Positions 34,352 through 43,331 of a stretch of 64,000 nucleotides of DNA are shown here, piece by piece. The DNA is from an uncultured Pontibacter sp. GTDB taxonomy: Bacteria > Bacteroidota > Bacteroidia > Cytophagales > Hymenobacteraceae. A program made the position numbers and the translations under genes. Numbering within the stretch: the first letter of the stretch is position 1; the number at the start of each line of letters is the position of its first letter. The stretch spans positions 124,001 through 188,000 of the forward strand of contig NZ_CANLMZ010000010.1 in the NCBI RefSeq assembly GCF_947492645.1, given 5' to 3'. The notes under the pieces are model-generated. The model was not told where the DNA came from. It saw only the letters and a program-made list of their open reading frames with translations, and did no database searches.

Positions 34352-35788
34352 TTAACCAGCTTTGGATTTAAACTTCTTCTGAAGCTCCTGGATACTGGCT
34401 TTAAACTTCTTATCTGTATCAATCAAGTCAGAAACTGTTTGCACCGAGTGTATTACCGTACTGTGGTCGCGGCCGCCGAAATGGTAACCGATAGACTTAA
34501 GCGAGTGGCTGGTAAACTCTTTGGCAAAGTACATGGCCACCTGGCGTGCCGTTACAATCTCTTTCTTACGCGTTTTGGCTTTCAGCGAGTCCAGGCTTAC
34601 CTGGAAGTACTCGGCCACGGTTTTCTGGATGAAGTCAAGGTTTACCTCTGTCTCAACATCCTCAATAATATGCTTCAAGGCCTGCTTGGCAAGCTCCAAG
34701 TCAATTTCTTTGCGGTTAAGCGACGACTGCGCGATCAGAGAGATCAGCACACCTTCGAGTTCACGCACGTTGGTATCTACGCTGTACGCCAGGTACTCCA
34801 CCACATTATCCGGAATATCAATACCGTCGCCTTGCATCTTTTTCTGGATGATGGCCATACGTGTTTCAAAATCCGGGCTTTGCAGGTCGGCCGTTAAGCC
34901 CCACTTAAAGCGGGATAATAAACGCTCTTCCAGGCCTTTCAGGTCGCGCGGCGGGCAATCTGAGGTCATTACGATCTGCTTGCCAGACTGGTGCAGGTGG
35001 TTAAAGATGTGGAAGAACATTTCCTGCGTCTTCTCTTTACCGCTCAAAAACTGCACGTCGTCGATGATCAGGATATCAACCAGAAGATAGAAGTTGGCGA
35101 AATCCTGTACGTTGTTCGTTTTCAGGGACTCGATGAACTGGTTCACGAACTTCTCTGACGAGACGTAAAGTACAAACTTCTCAGGGTTGCTGTTTTTGAT
35201 CTGGTTACCGATGGCTTGCACCAGGTGCGTTTTACCTAAACCTACTCCACCGTACACCATCAATGGGTTAAAAGAGGTTGTACCCGGCTTGTTGGCTACG
35301 GCATACCCCGCAGAACGGGCCAGGCGGTTACAGTCACCTTCAATATAGTTCTCGAAAGTATAGGTCGGGTTCAGCTGCGAGTTCAGGAAGTTACGGTCAA
35401 TCGTCTTCGACTCGAACGGGCTCTTGATGAAGTTTTGCTCGGGGCGGTACGAATTAACGACAGCCTGCGGTATTTTTTTTGTAGGAATATTTACCGTTTG
35501 TGGTTTGTTTACCTCGTTGCCGCGGTCCACAATGATAGAATACTCCAACCGGCCTTCGTTGCCTAGCTCCTGGTAAATGACTTTCTTTAGAAGTTGCACA
35601 TAGTGCTCCTCCAGCCACTCATAAAAGAACTGGCTTGGCACTTGTATAGTAAGTACGCTATCGCGCAAGGATATAGGCTTAATTGGCTCGAACCAAGTCT
35701 TAAAGCTCTGTTCGCCAATGTTTTCCTTTATCACCTGCAGGCAGTTACTCCATACAGTTGTACAATCTTTGATCATCCAATTTTCCAA
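34352..35788 (-). CDS. dnaA: Chromosomal replication initiator DnaA
   Basis: A 478-residue protein. N-terminal domain I (1-85), linker, AAA+ domain with Walker A GGVGLGKT at 180-187 and Walker B LLVDILIIDDVQFL, and the DnaA-box-binding HTH with signature GGRDHSTVIHS near 443-453. It opens the replication origin. ATG 35788 gives MENWMIKDC; the Met at residue 5 is an alternative start common in the phylum. No clear run of DnaA boxes (TTATCCACA-like) is seen on either side, so this is probably not next to oriC. Confidence 0.97.
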   Translation of the reverse strand: MENWMIKDCTTVWSNCLQVIKENIGEQSFKTWFEPIKPISLRDSVLTIQVPSQFFYEWLEEHYVQLLKKVIYQELGNEGRLEYSIIVDRGNEVNKPQTVNIPTKKIPQAVVNSYRPEQNFIKSPFESKTIDRNFLNSQLNPTYTFENYIEGDCNRLARSAGYAVANKPGTTSFNPLMVYGGVGLGKTHLVQAIGNQIKNSNPEKFVLYVSSEKFVNQFIESLKTNNVQDFANFYLLVDILIIDDVQFLSGKEKTQEMFFHIFNHLHQSGKQIVMTSDCPPRDLKGLEERLLSRFKWGLTADLQSPDFETRMAIIQKKMQGDGIDIPDNVVEYLAYSVDTNVRELEGVLISLIAQSSLNRKEIDLELAKQALKHIIEDVETEVNLDFIQKTVAEYFQVSLDSLKAKTRKKEIVTARQVAMYFAKEFTSHSLKSIGYHFGGRDHSTVIHSVQTVSDLIDTDKKFKASIQELQKKFKSKAG

Positions 35789-35882
35789 AACTCACTAAGA
35801 TTCGTCTGGTGAAAATACCTCTCCTTTTATCAGCAGGGGGTTACAAATTTGCTTAAATATATGTAAACAAAAAATTATTTTT

Positions 35883-36815
35883 TCACGAAGTTGTTACAGG
35901 TATGTTTACCGGCAAAAGCGCAGTTCTCATATCTGTTCTTTTCTTAGTTGTTTTGTTGAAGGAGAAGTCGATGCGGCCAAGGTAAATACCAGACCAACCT
36001 ACCTGATTCACAAGGGTTTCGTGACCGCTATCGTGTTTTACCAGGGTTGGCTCATCCAGGAAAGTATGGGTGTGGCCGCCTAAAATTAAATCTATCCCTT
36101 CTACCTGTGTGGCAAGCTTTAAATCGTCTATTTTTTCGTTATCGTATTTGTAACCTAAATGTGAAAGGCAAACAACAAGGTTACACTTTTGTTTATCGCG
36201 CAGCTCCTGCACCATTTCCCGGGCCACCGCCACCGGATCGTTGTATACCGTGCCCCCAATGTTGTTGTCGCCTACCAGGCCCTGCAGCTCAATGCCTAAG
36301 CCAAAAACGCCAACGCGCACCCCTTGCTTTTCAAAAACTTTGTAAGGCTCGAAGCGGTTTTTAAGGATGGTTTTAGAGAAATCGTAATTGGCAGACAGGA
36401 ACGGGAACGATGCGTGCGGCAGCATTTTATTTAAACCTTCCAAACCGTTGTCGAAGTCATGGTTACCAAAAGTGGCGGCATCATACTTCATTTCGCTCAT
36501 GAGTTTATACTCCAGCTCACCTCCAAAAAAGTTAAAGTATGGCGTGCCCTGCCAAATGTCGCCGCAATCGAGTAGCAGCACGTTTTGTTCCTGCTGCCTT
36601 ATCTGCTCAATCAGCGTTTTACGTTTAGCCATGCCGCCCATACCGCCATACTTGCGCCCATCATCCGGAATTGGATCGATGCGAGAATGCTGGTCATTAG
36701 TATGTAGTATGGTAAGGGTTATACTTTGTGCAGCAGCAGCCGAAAAAGGCACGCCGAGCAAGCTTATACCAGCCGCCCCTACTGCTGTTGTTCTAAGAAA
36801 GTCTCTTCTTTTCAT
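35883..36815 (-). CDS. 5'-nucleotidase-type metallophosphatase (N-terminal half of UshA), Tat substrate
   Basis: A 310-residue protein with a twin-arginine signal (MKRRDFLRTTAVGAAGISLLG). The calcineurin-like phosphoesterase core follows: LHTNDQHSRI, LLDCGDIWQGTPYFN, ATFGNHDFDNG, CLSHLGYK and GGHTHTF supply the two-metal site. UshA proteins usually carry a C-terminal substrate domain; here that domain is a separate gene 12 bp upstream. The two probably form one periplasmic nucleotidase. Confidence 0.9.
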   Translation of the reverse strand: MKRRDFLRTTAVGAAGISLLGVPFSAAAAQSITLTILHTNDQHSRIDPIPDDGRKYGGMGGMAKRKTLIEQIRQQEQNVLLLDCGDIWQGTPYFNFFGGELEYKLMSEMKYDAATFGNHDFDNGLEGLNKMLPHASFPFLSANYDFSKTILKNRFEPYKVFEKQGVRVGVFGLGIELQGLVGDNNIGGTVYNDPVAVAREMVQELRDKQKCNLVVCLSHLGYKYDNEKIDDLKLATQVEGIDLILGGHTHTFLDEPTLVKHDSGHETLVNQVGWSGIYLGRIDFSFNKTTKKRTDMRTALLPVNIPVTTS

Positions 36816-36827
36816 CTGGTTTTATAC

Positions 36828-37583
36828 TTAAGGGAGGATGGTTACTCTATTCTGTACTTCTGCTGTTACGGGCTTGCCAGCGGCAGTTAGTTGCCTGATA
36901 TGCTGCAGAATAGCATCCCGCAACAAAAAGCCAACTTTTTCATACTTTACCGGGTCTTTCAGCATCGCCAACCCGTCGCCGCTGCCAGCCAGGTAATCAG
37001 ACGTAACTAAAGTATAGCTTTGGGTTACATCCAGCGGCTTCCCGTTTATTTTAATGTTTGTTGCCTTACCACCCGCCACAGTATAAGTGGAGTTGTTGAT
37101 GGCTACAAACTTTTTCTCAGCGGCATAGTCAAAAAGCTGCTTTACGCTTTCGCCACTCAGGGTTAGCACTACCAGCTCATTCTCGAAAGGCATCAGCTCG
37201 AACACATGGCCTGTGGTAATGTTGCCCTCTGGCAGCGGCACGCGTAAACCTCCATTAGTAGTAAGCGATAAATCTATGGGTTTGCTGTAAAGCGGCTTGC
37301 TTTGGATAATCTGCAGGTCGGTTACGAAATTAGCCAGCGGCGACTCGTAATCTCCTTTTTGCAGAGCATTCGGTGCTATACCTACTACCTCCGACATTTT
37401 CACAGATACTTCCTGCCGGTAAGGCGCAATTTTAGCCTCCATCTGCGGGTCGGCCATAATGGCGGTATCAACAGGTACATCGGTAGTGGTTAGGCTAGGC
37501 GAAGCTACAAAAGTGCGCTGGCAAGCTCCTAAACTCAGCAGGAGTAGCAGGCCCCCTATGTACTTTGAGGCGTTTTGTTTCAT
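36828..37583 (-). CDS. 5'-nucleotidase C-terminal domain lipoprotein
   Basis: The C-terminal substrate-binding domain of UshA as a separate lipoprotein. With the start at ATG 37583 the N-terminus is MKQNASKYIGGLLLLLSLGAC, a good lipobox (LGAC). The upstream ATG at 37631 would add 16 residues and spoil the signal. Visible family motifs include NFVTDLQ, SLTTNGGLRVPLPEGNIT, FELMPFENELVVLTLSGE and YTLVTSDYLAGSGDG. It lies just upstream of the phosphatase half. Confidence 0.88.
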   Translation of the reverse strand: MKQNASKYIGGLLLLLSLGACQRTFVASPSLTTTDVPVDTAIMADPQMEAKIAPYRQEVSVKMSEVVGIAPNALQKGDYESPLANFVTDLQIIQSKPLYSKPIDLSLTTNGGLRVPLPEGNITTGHVFELMPFENELVVLTLSGESVKQLFDYAAEKKFVAINNSTYTVAGGKATNIKINGKPLDVTQSYTLVTSDYLAGSGDGLAMLKDPVKYEKVGFLLRDAILQHIRQLTAAGKPVTAEVQNRVTILP

Positions 37584-37766
37584 GTTTATGTGTAAAATAT
37601 GGCGCAAAGTTACCAGCCTCTTCAACAGCAAGCAAACAGACTAAGTTCTTACACACAAAATACACGGTAAACTTTGCAACGTTTTTTGCAATATTTCAAC
37701 AATATAAAGGACTTAGCTTTAGTTAATATAATATATTGTGTATGAATTGACAACCACATCAGCATC

Positions 37767-39164
37767 ATGAAAACGAAGCTTTTAGTCCTAATCCTCGCTG
37801 TTATCCTGCTTGTTCCATTTACCAGTAATTCCACACATATAAATGGGGCTTATTTTAGTTATAAGGTTGATTCGCAGAATCCGCTGAAGTATAAATTTAA
37901 GCTCACTATATTTTCAGATGATCGCTCTATTGCAGATGATCCTGTTGTACACATAGGTATGGGCGACCTAAATCAGGTTACAGTACCTAAAACCAAAAAT
38001 ATCTCTTATCAAAATTATAATAGCATCGAGGTTTATGAATGGGAATACACTTATGCTGCACCCGGTAACTATATGGTGTACTGGGTTGGTATTTATAGAA
38101 ATCCCAATATTATCAATGTTCCACATCCATCTGATCAGCTGACCCAGTTTATAAGAACACAGGTAAAAGCTGGATTTACGACCGTTAACAATAATAGTGC
38201 AGATATTATTGTACCTGCCCCACATGAGGCATTTGTAGGCGAGCCGTTTAAAACGAATATGATCGCTTACGACGCCGACGGAGACAGGCTTACCTATGAA
38301 CTGGTACCACCACAGCACCTGAATCAGAATAGCATACCCCAGAACCTGCCAGGATACCAGTTTCCGGTTGGCCTGCACATTAATAAATTTGGTGAACTGC
38401 ATTGGCAAAACCCAGTTGTTAAAGGAGAATATGCCATCTCAGTTAAAATAACAGAGTATAGAGAACAGCAACCTGTAGGCTATATCGTAGTTGACATAAA
38501 CCTGCTGGTAAAAGACAGGGATCATCAGCCTGTTGTAAAACTTTTGAATAAAGACAGACTCACAATAAACTACGACGGCTCTGTGTATGCAAAGCCAGAA
38601 CAAACGTTAAAGCTCGAGTTCTTTGTGGAGAAAGCCCCCAATAGCACCCATCCAATCTATGCAAAACAATTCAGCGATTTGGACACGCTTGATCTTGCAA
38701 CTCCTGATTTTGCGGCCCGCGACTCTGCCAATGGCCTGGCTGTAACTTTAAGGTTAACACCTGCTACAAGTATAGCACGCAACCAGCCTTACATAATTGG
38801 TTTAAGAGGAGCTTCCAGGATTGACATGAACCCTACCGCACGAAATCAATTTGCCTATGGCTGGGACTTTGTGAATGTATACATCGGAGCGCAGCAGCCA
38901 ACTTCGTCAGGAGATCTAGCCGATAATGCAAGGGTGCAGCTATATCCAAACCCAGTTGCAAGTAAGTTTTTTGTGGAAGGCGATAACTTACACAACGCAC
39001 AGTTAAAGGTGTTCAACAGCAACGGGAAGCATGTGTTTACATCTAACTTAATAGCTGGCAGAAATCTATTAAAACGCCCTGCGCATATATCAGCTGGTGT
39101 GTATGTGTTTCATATTGTAAAGGGAGGCAAAACTATAAAATCGGGCAGACTGGTGCTGGAATGA
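37767..39164 (+). CDS. Secreted protein with T9SS type A sorting domain
   Basis: A 465-residue protein with a signal peptide (MKTKLLVLILAVILLVPFTSNS). THINGAYFSYKV follows, a start seen in many Bacteroidota surface proteins, then Ig-like beta domains (about 150-235 has a cadherin/PKD-like DADGDRLTYEL). The C-terminal sorting domain begins at about 390 (VQLYPNPVASKFFVEG...LKVFNSNGKHVF...GVYVFHIV). It should be exported and anchored by the type IX system of which PorQ (19950) is part. Cargo role unknown. The Leu and Ile codons are more AT-rich than in its neighbours. Confidence 0.85.
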   Translation: MKTKLLVLILAVILLVPFTSNSTHINGAYFSYKVDSQNPLKYKFKLTIFSDDRSIADDPVVHIGMGDLNQVTVPKTKNISYQNYNSIEVYEWEYTYAAPGNYMVYWVGIYRNPNIINVPHPSDQLTQFIRTQVKAGFTTVNNNSADIIVPAPHEAFVGEPFKTNMIAYDADGDRLTYELVPPQHLNQNSIPQNLPGYQFPVGLHINKFGELHWQNPVVKGEYAISVKITEYREQQPVGYIVVDINLLVKDRDHQPVVKLLNKDRLTINYDGSVYAKPEQTLKLEFFVEKAPNSTHPIYAKQFSDLDTLDLATPDFAARDSANGLAVTLRLTPATSIARNQPYIIGLRGASRIDMNPTARNQFAYGWDFVNVYIGAQQPTSSGDLADNARVQLYPNPVASKFFVEGDNLHNAQLKVFNSNGKHVFTSNLIAGRNLLKRPAHISAGVYVFHIVKGGKTIKSGRLVLE

Positions 39165-39185
39165 CCGGACTGCAGCAGGATAAGC

Positions 39186-39218
39186 AAAAAAGCGGAACCT
39201 CATCAGTTCCGCTTTTTT
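39186..39218. terminator. Bidirectional terminator
   Basis: Stem AAAAAAGCGGAAC/GTTCCGCTTTTTT with a 7 nt loop, between the convergent genes ending at 39164 (+) and 39220 (-). Confidence 0.9.
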
Positions 39219-39219
39219 G

Positions 39220-40533
39220 CTACTTTTTACTGTTCATGTAATTCAGCGCCAGGTTGGTCAGGGTCTTAACACCTAGCTTCATGCCGCTTTCATCAATGTA
39301 AAACTCCGGCGTGTGGTGTGCAGGTGCAGTTGCAGGGTCCTGTCCTTTTTTCATGCCGCCTACAAACAAGTATAGCCCCGGAATCTTCTGCTGGAAGTAT
39401 GAGAAGTCTTCTGCTCCGGTCATGGCATTCATCAGCACTACCTTGTCTTTGCCTGCGGTTGCCTGTAATGTAGGCAGCATTTTTTCTGTTAAGGCTGGAT
39501 CGTTATAAGTTAAAGCTGCTGCTTCCCTAATCTCCACTTCAGCAGTTGCCCCGGCACTCTCTGCAATTTTGGTAGCCGTTAACCTAATCTTGTCATGGAT
39601 CTTTTTCTGCATTTCCTTATCAAGGGTGCGAATGGTACCTTCCATCATCACCTCTTCAGGAATGATGTTATTGCGTACCCCACCATGTATCTGCCCTACT
39701 GTAATCACTGCGGCGTCTTCGGTTAATTCTGTCTGGCGGCTGATAATTGTCTGCAATCCGTTGATGATCTGTGCCGATACAACGATAGGATCAACACCAC
39801 CCCAGGGGCTGGCACCATGCACTTGCTTGCCTTTAACTTTTATCGAGAATACATCTGCAGCTGCCATTATACCACCTGGTCTATACTTTAGCGTGCCCAC
39901 CTCCGTCTGCGAGTTAATGTGGAGGCCAAAAATCACTTCCGGCTTCGGCCCCTTCTCCAGAACGCCTTCTTTTACCATCAGAGCAGCGCCTCCCTCCTCT
40001 CCGGCAGGCGGTCCTTCTTCTGCTGGTTGAAACACAAATTTTACTGTGCCCTTTAGTCCGTCTTTCATACTGGTAAGCACTTCGGCAGCCCCTAAAAGCA
40101 TGGCAATGTGCGTATCGTGGCCACAGGCGTGCATCACTCCAACTTCCTGTCCATTATAGGTGCCTTTTGCCTTGGAGGCAAAAGGGATATCGGCTCTCTC
40201 CGTCACAGGCAGTCCGTCGATATCTGCTCTCAAGGCTACCACAGGACCAGGCTTGCCTCCTTTCAGAACACCGACTACCCCTGTTTTTGCAACACCGGTT
40301 TCTACTTCCATACCCAATTTTTTAAGATGGGTCGCAATTTTTTCAGCTGTTTTAAACTCGCTGTTGCCCAGCTCTGGATGCGCGTGATAATCCCGGCGCC
40401 ACTCAACTACCTGCGGCTCTATTTTATCGGCTAGCGTGTTTACCCTGGCCTGCAGCTTTGCATCTTGTGCCATGGCAGGTGCAGCCAGTAAGCTTAGCCC
40501 AAAGGCAGTAAGTAAGGTCCGTTTTGTGTTCAT
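39220..40533 (-). CDS. Exported M20-family amidohydrolase
   Basis: A 437-residue protein with a signal peptide (MNTKRTLLTAFGLSLLAAPAMAQ). The M20D fold follows: EWRRDYHAHPELGNSEFKTA, then MHACGHDTHIAMLLGAA and PAEEGPPAGEEGGA supply metal ligands, with GAEDFSYFQQKIPGLYLFVG near the C-terminus. This is the IAA-amino-acid/hippurate hydrolase group, which cleaves N-acyl amino acids. The signal peptide suggests a periplasmic site. Monocistronic. Confidence 0.9.
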   Translation of the reverse strand: MNTKRTLLTAFGLSLLAAPAMAQDAKLQARVNTLADKIEPQVVEWRRDYHAHPELGNSEFKTAEKIATHLKKLGMEVETGVAKTGVVGVLKGGKPGPVVALRADIDGLPVTERADIPFASKAKGTYNGQEVGVMHACGHDTHIAMLLGAAEVLTSMKDGLKGTVKFVFQPAEEGPPAGEEGGAALMVKEGVLEKGPKPEVIFGLHINSQTEVGTLKYRPGGIMAAADVFSIKVKGKQVHGASPWGGVDPIVVSAQIINGLQTIISRQTELTEDAAVITVGQIHGGVRNNIIPEEVMMEGTIRTLDKEMQKKIHDKIRLTATKIAESAGATAEVEIREAAALTYNDPALTEKMLPTLQATAGKDKVVLMNAMTGAEDFSYFQQKIPGLYLFVGGMKKGQDPATAPAHHTPEFYIDESGMKLGVKTLTNLALNYMNSKK

Positions 40534-40899
40534 TGGGTTAGTTGCTTTGAGGTGGAGTATGAATATAGTAAGTTAAAGCAAATGATGGAAGTATGGTGAA
40601 CTATATTTTGCACCACCTTGCCTATGCTTGTTTTGCCAGAACTGGCTGTATCAACTTTTAGATGGGCTCGCTGTTAAAGGGCAACAGGTAAATTTCGTGG
40701 CAAAAGTACAGGCAACCGTAAGGCTAATGCAAAGAATGCCTTGCAGCAAGAGCTTTATACAAATTCCTTTCAGAGGATATAAAAGGCTTATGCAAAGTAT
40801 ACCTGCCCTACGTTATGTTCAACAATGCTATAAACGGCTACTGGCCTACAACCTTTCGTAGAAAAGATTATCTTTACAACAAAATACAACAACAGCACG
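40534..40899. other. Intergenic stretch of about 365 bp ahead of mutA
   Basis: Lies between the divergent amidohydrolase and mutA genes. TATCTTTA at 40868-40875, about 25 bp before the mutA ATG, is one base from the TAnnTTTG box and may be its promoter. A plus-strand frame of 77 codons (40628-40861) looks like chance. No other structure is seen. Confidence 0.35.
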
Positions 40900-42729
40900 A
40901 TGACGGAAGAGCAGAAGCTATTTTCAGAATTCAACCCAGCCACAGCGGCTGAATGGGAACACAAAGCACAAAAAGACCTGCGCGACACCTCCCTGGACAG
41001 CCTTACCTGGCACACCTACGAAAACATCGACGTAAAGCCATACTATGCAAAGGAAGATATAGCGAACCTGCCTTTTGCAACGCATTTACCGGGGCAATTC
41101 CCATACCTGCGTGGGCACAAAACAGCCGATAACAGCTGGAAAAACATACAGCAAATTACAGTATCCGGAGTAGGAAGAGCAGCCGTTGATAAAGCAGCTG
41201 ACGCCCTTACCCGTGGTGCGGACGGTATACATTTCTTTATCCCAAAACACAAGGAGTTTGATATTGCCTATTTGGCTGATGTGATTGACCTGACAAAGTA
41301 TAGCATCAGTTATACTTTACAGGAGCAGCCACAACTCTTCCTGAAGAACCTGTTCGCTGAACTGGAAAGCCGCCAAGTATCGCCGCACAACCTGCACGGC
41401 TTCCTTAACTTTGATCCGGTTACGGTAAAAAGCACTATCACAGACGAGGAAAGCAGCGCCATTATAGAAGTGCTGAACCTTACAAAAGACAGTCCTGATT
41501 TTTACGGCATAACCGTTAACGGAACAAGCTTTAGCGGTATTGGTGCATCTTTTACACAAGAGCTGGCTTATACTTTAAATGCTGCTGTGGCTTATACCGA
41601 TAAGCTGACAGAAGCTGGTGCAGCGCTGGACGATGTGCTTTCGAATATGCAGTTCCAGATGGCGGCGGGCACTAATTACTTTTTCGAGATTGCCAAAGTG
41701 CGTGCCCTGCGCCTGCTCTGGGCTGCTGTGGTAGAAGCTTACCAGGCAAAGCCAGAACTGGCTGCGTTGTTGCGCATACACAGCGTTACCTCCAGTTGGT
41801 ACCAAACCACCCTGGACCCGTACGTGAACATGCTACGCGCCACAACCGAAGCCATGGCGGCTGGTATCTCCGGCTGCGACTCCTTAACTGTAGCGCCATT
41901 CGATAGCACCTTTAAGGCCCCTGATGAGTTTTCGGAGCGCATAGCCCGCAACGTATCCATTATACTTAAAGAAGAATCTTATCTTGATAAAGCTATAGAC
42001 CCTGCTGCCGGCTCGTATTACCTTGACTCATTGACAAATGCCCTCGCCACTAAAGCCTGGAAATTGTTTAAAGATGTGGAGACCCGTGGTGGCTTTGAGG
42101 CAGCTTATGCAGATGGTTTTATACTTGGCAGCATCACCGAAATAAGCCGCAAGAAGTTCCGAAACATAGCCACAGGCCGCGAGGTGCTGGTAGGTACAAA
42201 CAAGTATCCGAACCCAAAAGAAGTCATCGATTACGATCCGGAGGCGCTTATCCAAAGCGAGGCTTTCGATACAACGCGCGCTGCCTATCCTTCTGAGGTG
42301 ATGCGCATGGCTACCGAATTGCACCTGCGCAAATTGCAGCGTCGCCCAAGGGCCGTAGTTGCCGTAATCGGAGAGACTGTTCAACGGCACATCAATGCAA
42401 CGTTTGCCCAGGAGTTTTTCTCTTGCGCTGGCTTCGAAACAGATGTGCAGCAGTTTGCTTCTGTAGAAGAGGCCTCTGATAAACTCGAAAATACGACGGC
42501 AGAGGTGGTGGTTGTGTCATCTTCGGAGGCTGCTTATGTGCGGGAGTTTGGCCCAAGAATCCGAAACCACCACGCTAAGCCAACCATCATACTTGCCGAC
42601 GATCCGCAGCACATGAAAGACGAAATGGTGGCGAACGGTTACCAGGAATTTATTTTCGAAGACTGCGACATGACTGTGCTACTGGACATTATCCAGAGAA
42701 GGCTGAGCGAAGGAGAAGACAAAAACTAA
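40900..42729 (+). CDS. mutA: Methylmalonyl-CoA mutase small subunit
   Basis: A 609-residue beta subunit of the two-subunit mutase. It keeps the TIM-barrel and a degenerate C-terminal cobalamin-like domain (about 480-600) but lacks the DxHxxG cobalt-binding motif that MutB has, as expected for the non-catalytic subunit. It pairs with MutB to interconvert succinyl-CoA and methylmalonyl-CoA. First gene of a unit with an NTF2-like gene and mutB. The barrel region has DSLTVAPFD and DPAAGSYY motifs. Confidence 0.93.
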   Translation: MTEEQKLFSEFNPATAAEWEHKAQKDLRDTSLDSLTWHTYENIDVKPYYAKEDIANLPFATHLPGQFPYLRGHKTADNSWKNIQQITVSGVGRAAVDKAADALTRGADGIHFFIPKHKEFDIAYLADVIDLTKYSISYTLQEQPQLFLKNLFAELESRQVSPHNLHGFLNFDPVTVKSTITDEESSAIIEVLNLTKDSPDFYGITVNGTSFSGIGASFTQELAYTLNAAVAYTDKLTEAGAALDDVLSNMQFQMAAGTNYFFEIAKVRALRLLWAAVVEAYQAKPELAALLRIHSVTSSWYQTTLDPYVNMLRATTEAMAAGISGCDSLTVAPFDSTFKAPDEFSERIARNVSIILKEESYLDKAIDPAAGSYYLDSLTNALATKAWKLFKDVETRGGFEAAYADGFILGSITEISRKKFRNIATGREVLVGTNKYPNPKEVIDYDPEALIQSEAFDTTRAAYPSEVMRMATELHLRKLQRRPRAVVAVIGETVQRHINATFAQEFFSCAGFETDVQQFASVEEASDKLENTTAEVVVVSSSEAAYVREFGPRIRNHHAKPTIILADDPQHMKDEMVANGYQEFIFEDCDMTVLLDIIQRRLSEGEDKN

Positions 42730-42731
42730 GC

Positions 42732-43172
42732 ATGAAAGCCTTACTTATAAGTATACTAATAATGGCCACTACAAGCACCCTAACCTCTTTTACTATGCCT
42801 AAGGGCGATGCCGTGCAGGAAGTAAAACAAGCGCTGGAAGGCCAGATAGAAGCCTGGAACAAAGGCGATCTGGAAAAGGCTATGACCTTTTACTGGAACT
42901 CGCCGGAAATGCTATGGATAAGCAAAAGCGGCACCGAAAAAGGCTATCAGGAAGTATATGATATGTTTCTGCAGGATTTTACCGACCGCAGCAAAATGGG
43001 CGTTTACACCTATGAGCCGCTGCACATCGAACAGGTATCCAAAGAGGCAGTATACTTTGTTTTCCGGTGGAAGATTGAGTTAGATGGCAAGCGCCTGATG
43101 GGTGGTGTGTCGTCGCAGGTATGGAAGAAAGTTAACGGCCGCTGGGTAGTAACATCCGAACACGCAAGTTAG
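42732..43172 (+). CDS. NTF2-like (DUF4440/SnoaL-type) exported protein
   Basis: A 146-residue protein beginning with a hydrophobic segment (MKALLISILIMATTSTLTSFTM) likely to be a signal peptide. A compact NTF2-like fold follows: EVKQALEGQIEAWNKGDLEKAMTFYW, then FVFRWKIELDGKRLMGGVSSQVWKK and NGRWVVTSEHAS. No function can be assigned. It starts two bases after mutA but its export signal argues against a direct part in the mutase. Confidence 0.8.
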   Translation: MKALLISILIMATTSTLTSFTMPKGDAVQEVKQALEGQIEAWNKGDLEKAMTFYWNSPEMLWISKSGTEKGYQEVYDMFLQDFTDRSKMGVYTYEPLHIEQVSKEAVYFVFRWKIELDGKRLMGGVSSQVWKKVNGRWVVTSEHAS

Positions 43173-43188
43173 AAAAATGACTGAATTG

Positions 43189-43321
43189 TGAATGAGTGGT
43201 TGAGTGAATGATTATAAAGCACTTAAATACTTGTTCTTATCTATTAAAAATGTGATTGAATTTTGATGAGCGAATGAATTGATAGTAAACCTATTCACAC
43301 ATTCACTCAACCACTCATTCA
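43189..43321. repeat. MITE-like inverted-repeat element between the NTF2 gene and mutB
   Basis: Perfect terminal inverted repeats of about 22 bp: the left arm GAATGAGTGGTTGAGTGAATG (43190-43210, 21 nt) pairs with 43300-43320. The inner 89 bp is AT-rich with partial copies of the GAATGA word. No gene fits inside. It ends 11 bp before the mutB ATG. A clear target duplication is not visible. Confidence 0.7.
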
Positions 43322-43331
43322 AAATTAAAAT

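Noticed and set aside
34340..35882. oriC next to dnaA
   Set aside because: No cluster of TTATCCACA-like boxes and no AT-rich unwinding repeat seen on either side; Bacteroidota origins are often away from dnaA.
40628..40861. 77-codon frame ahead of mutA
   Set aside because: No family, no plausible start context, sits in a divergent promoter region.
40900..42729. mutA as a damaged mutase because it lacks DxHxxG
   Set aside because: The small subunit of the two-subunit enzyme normally lacks the cobalt ligand.
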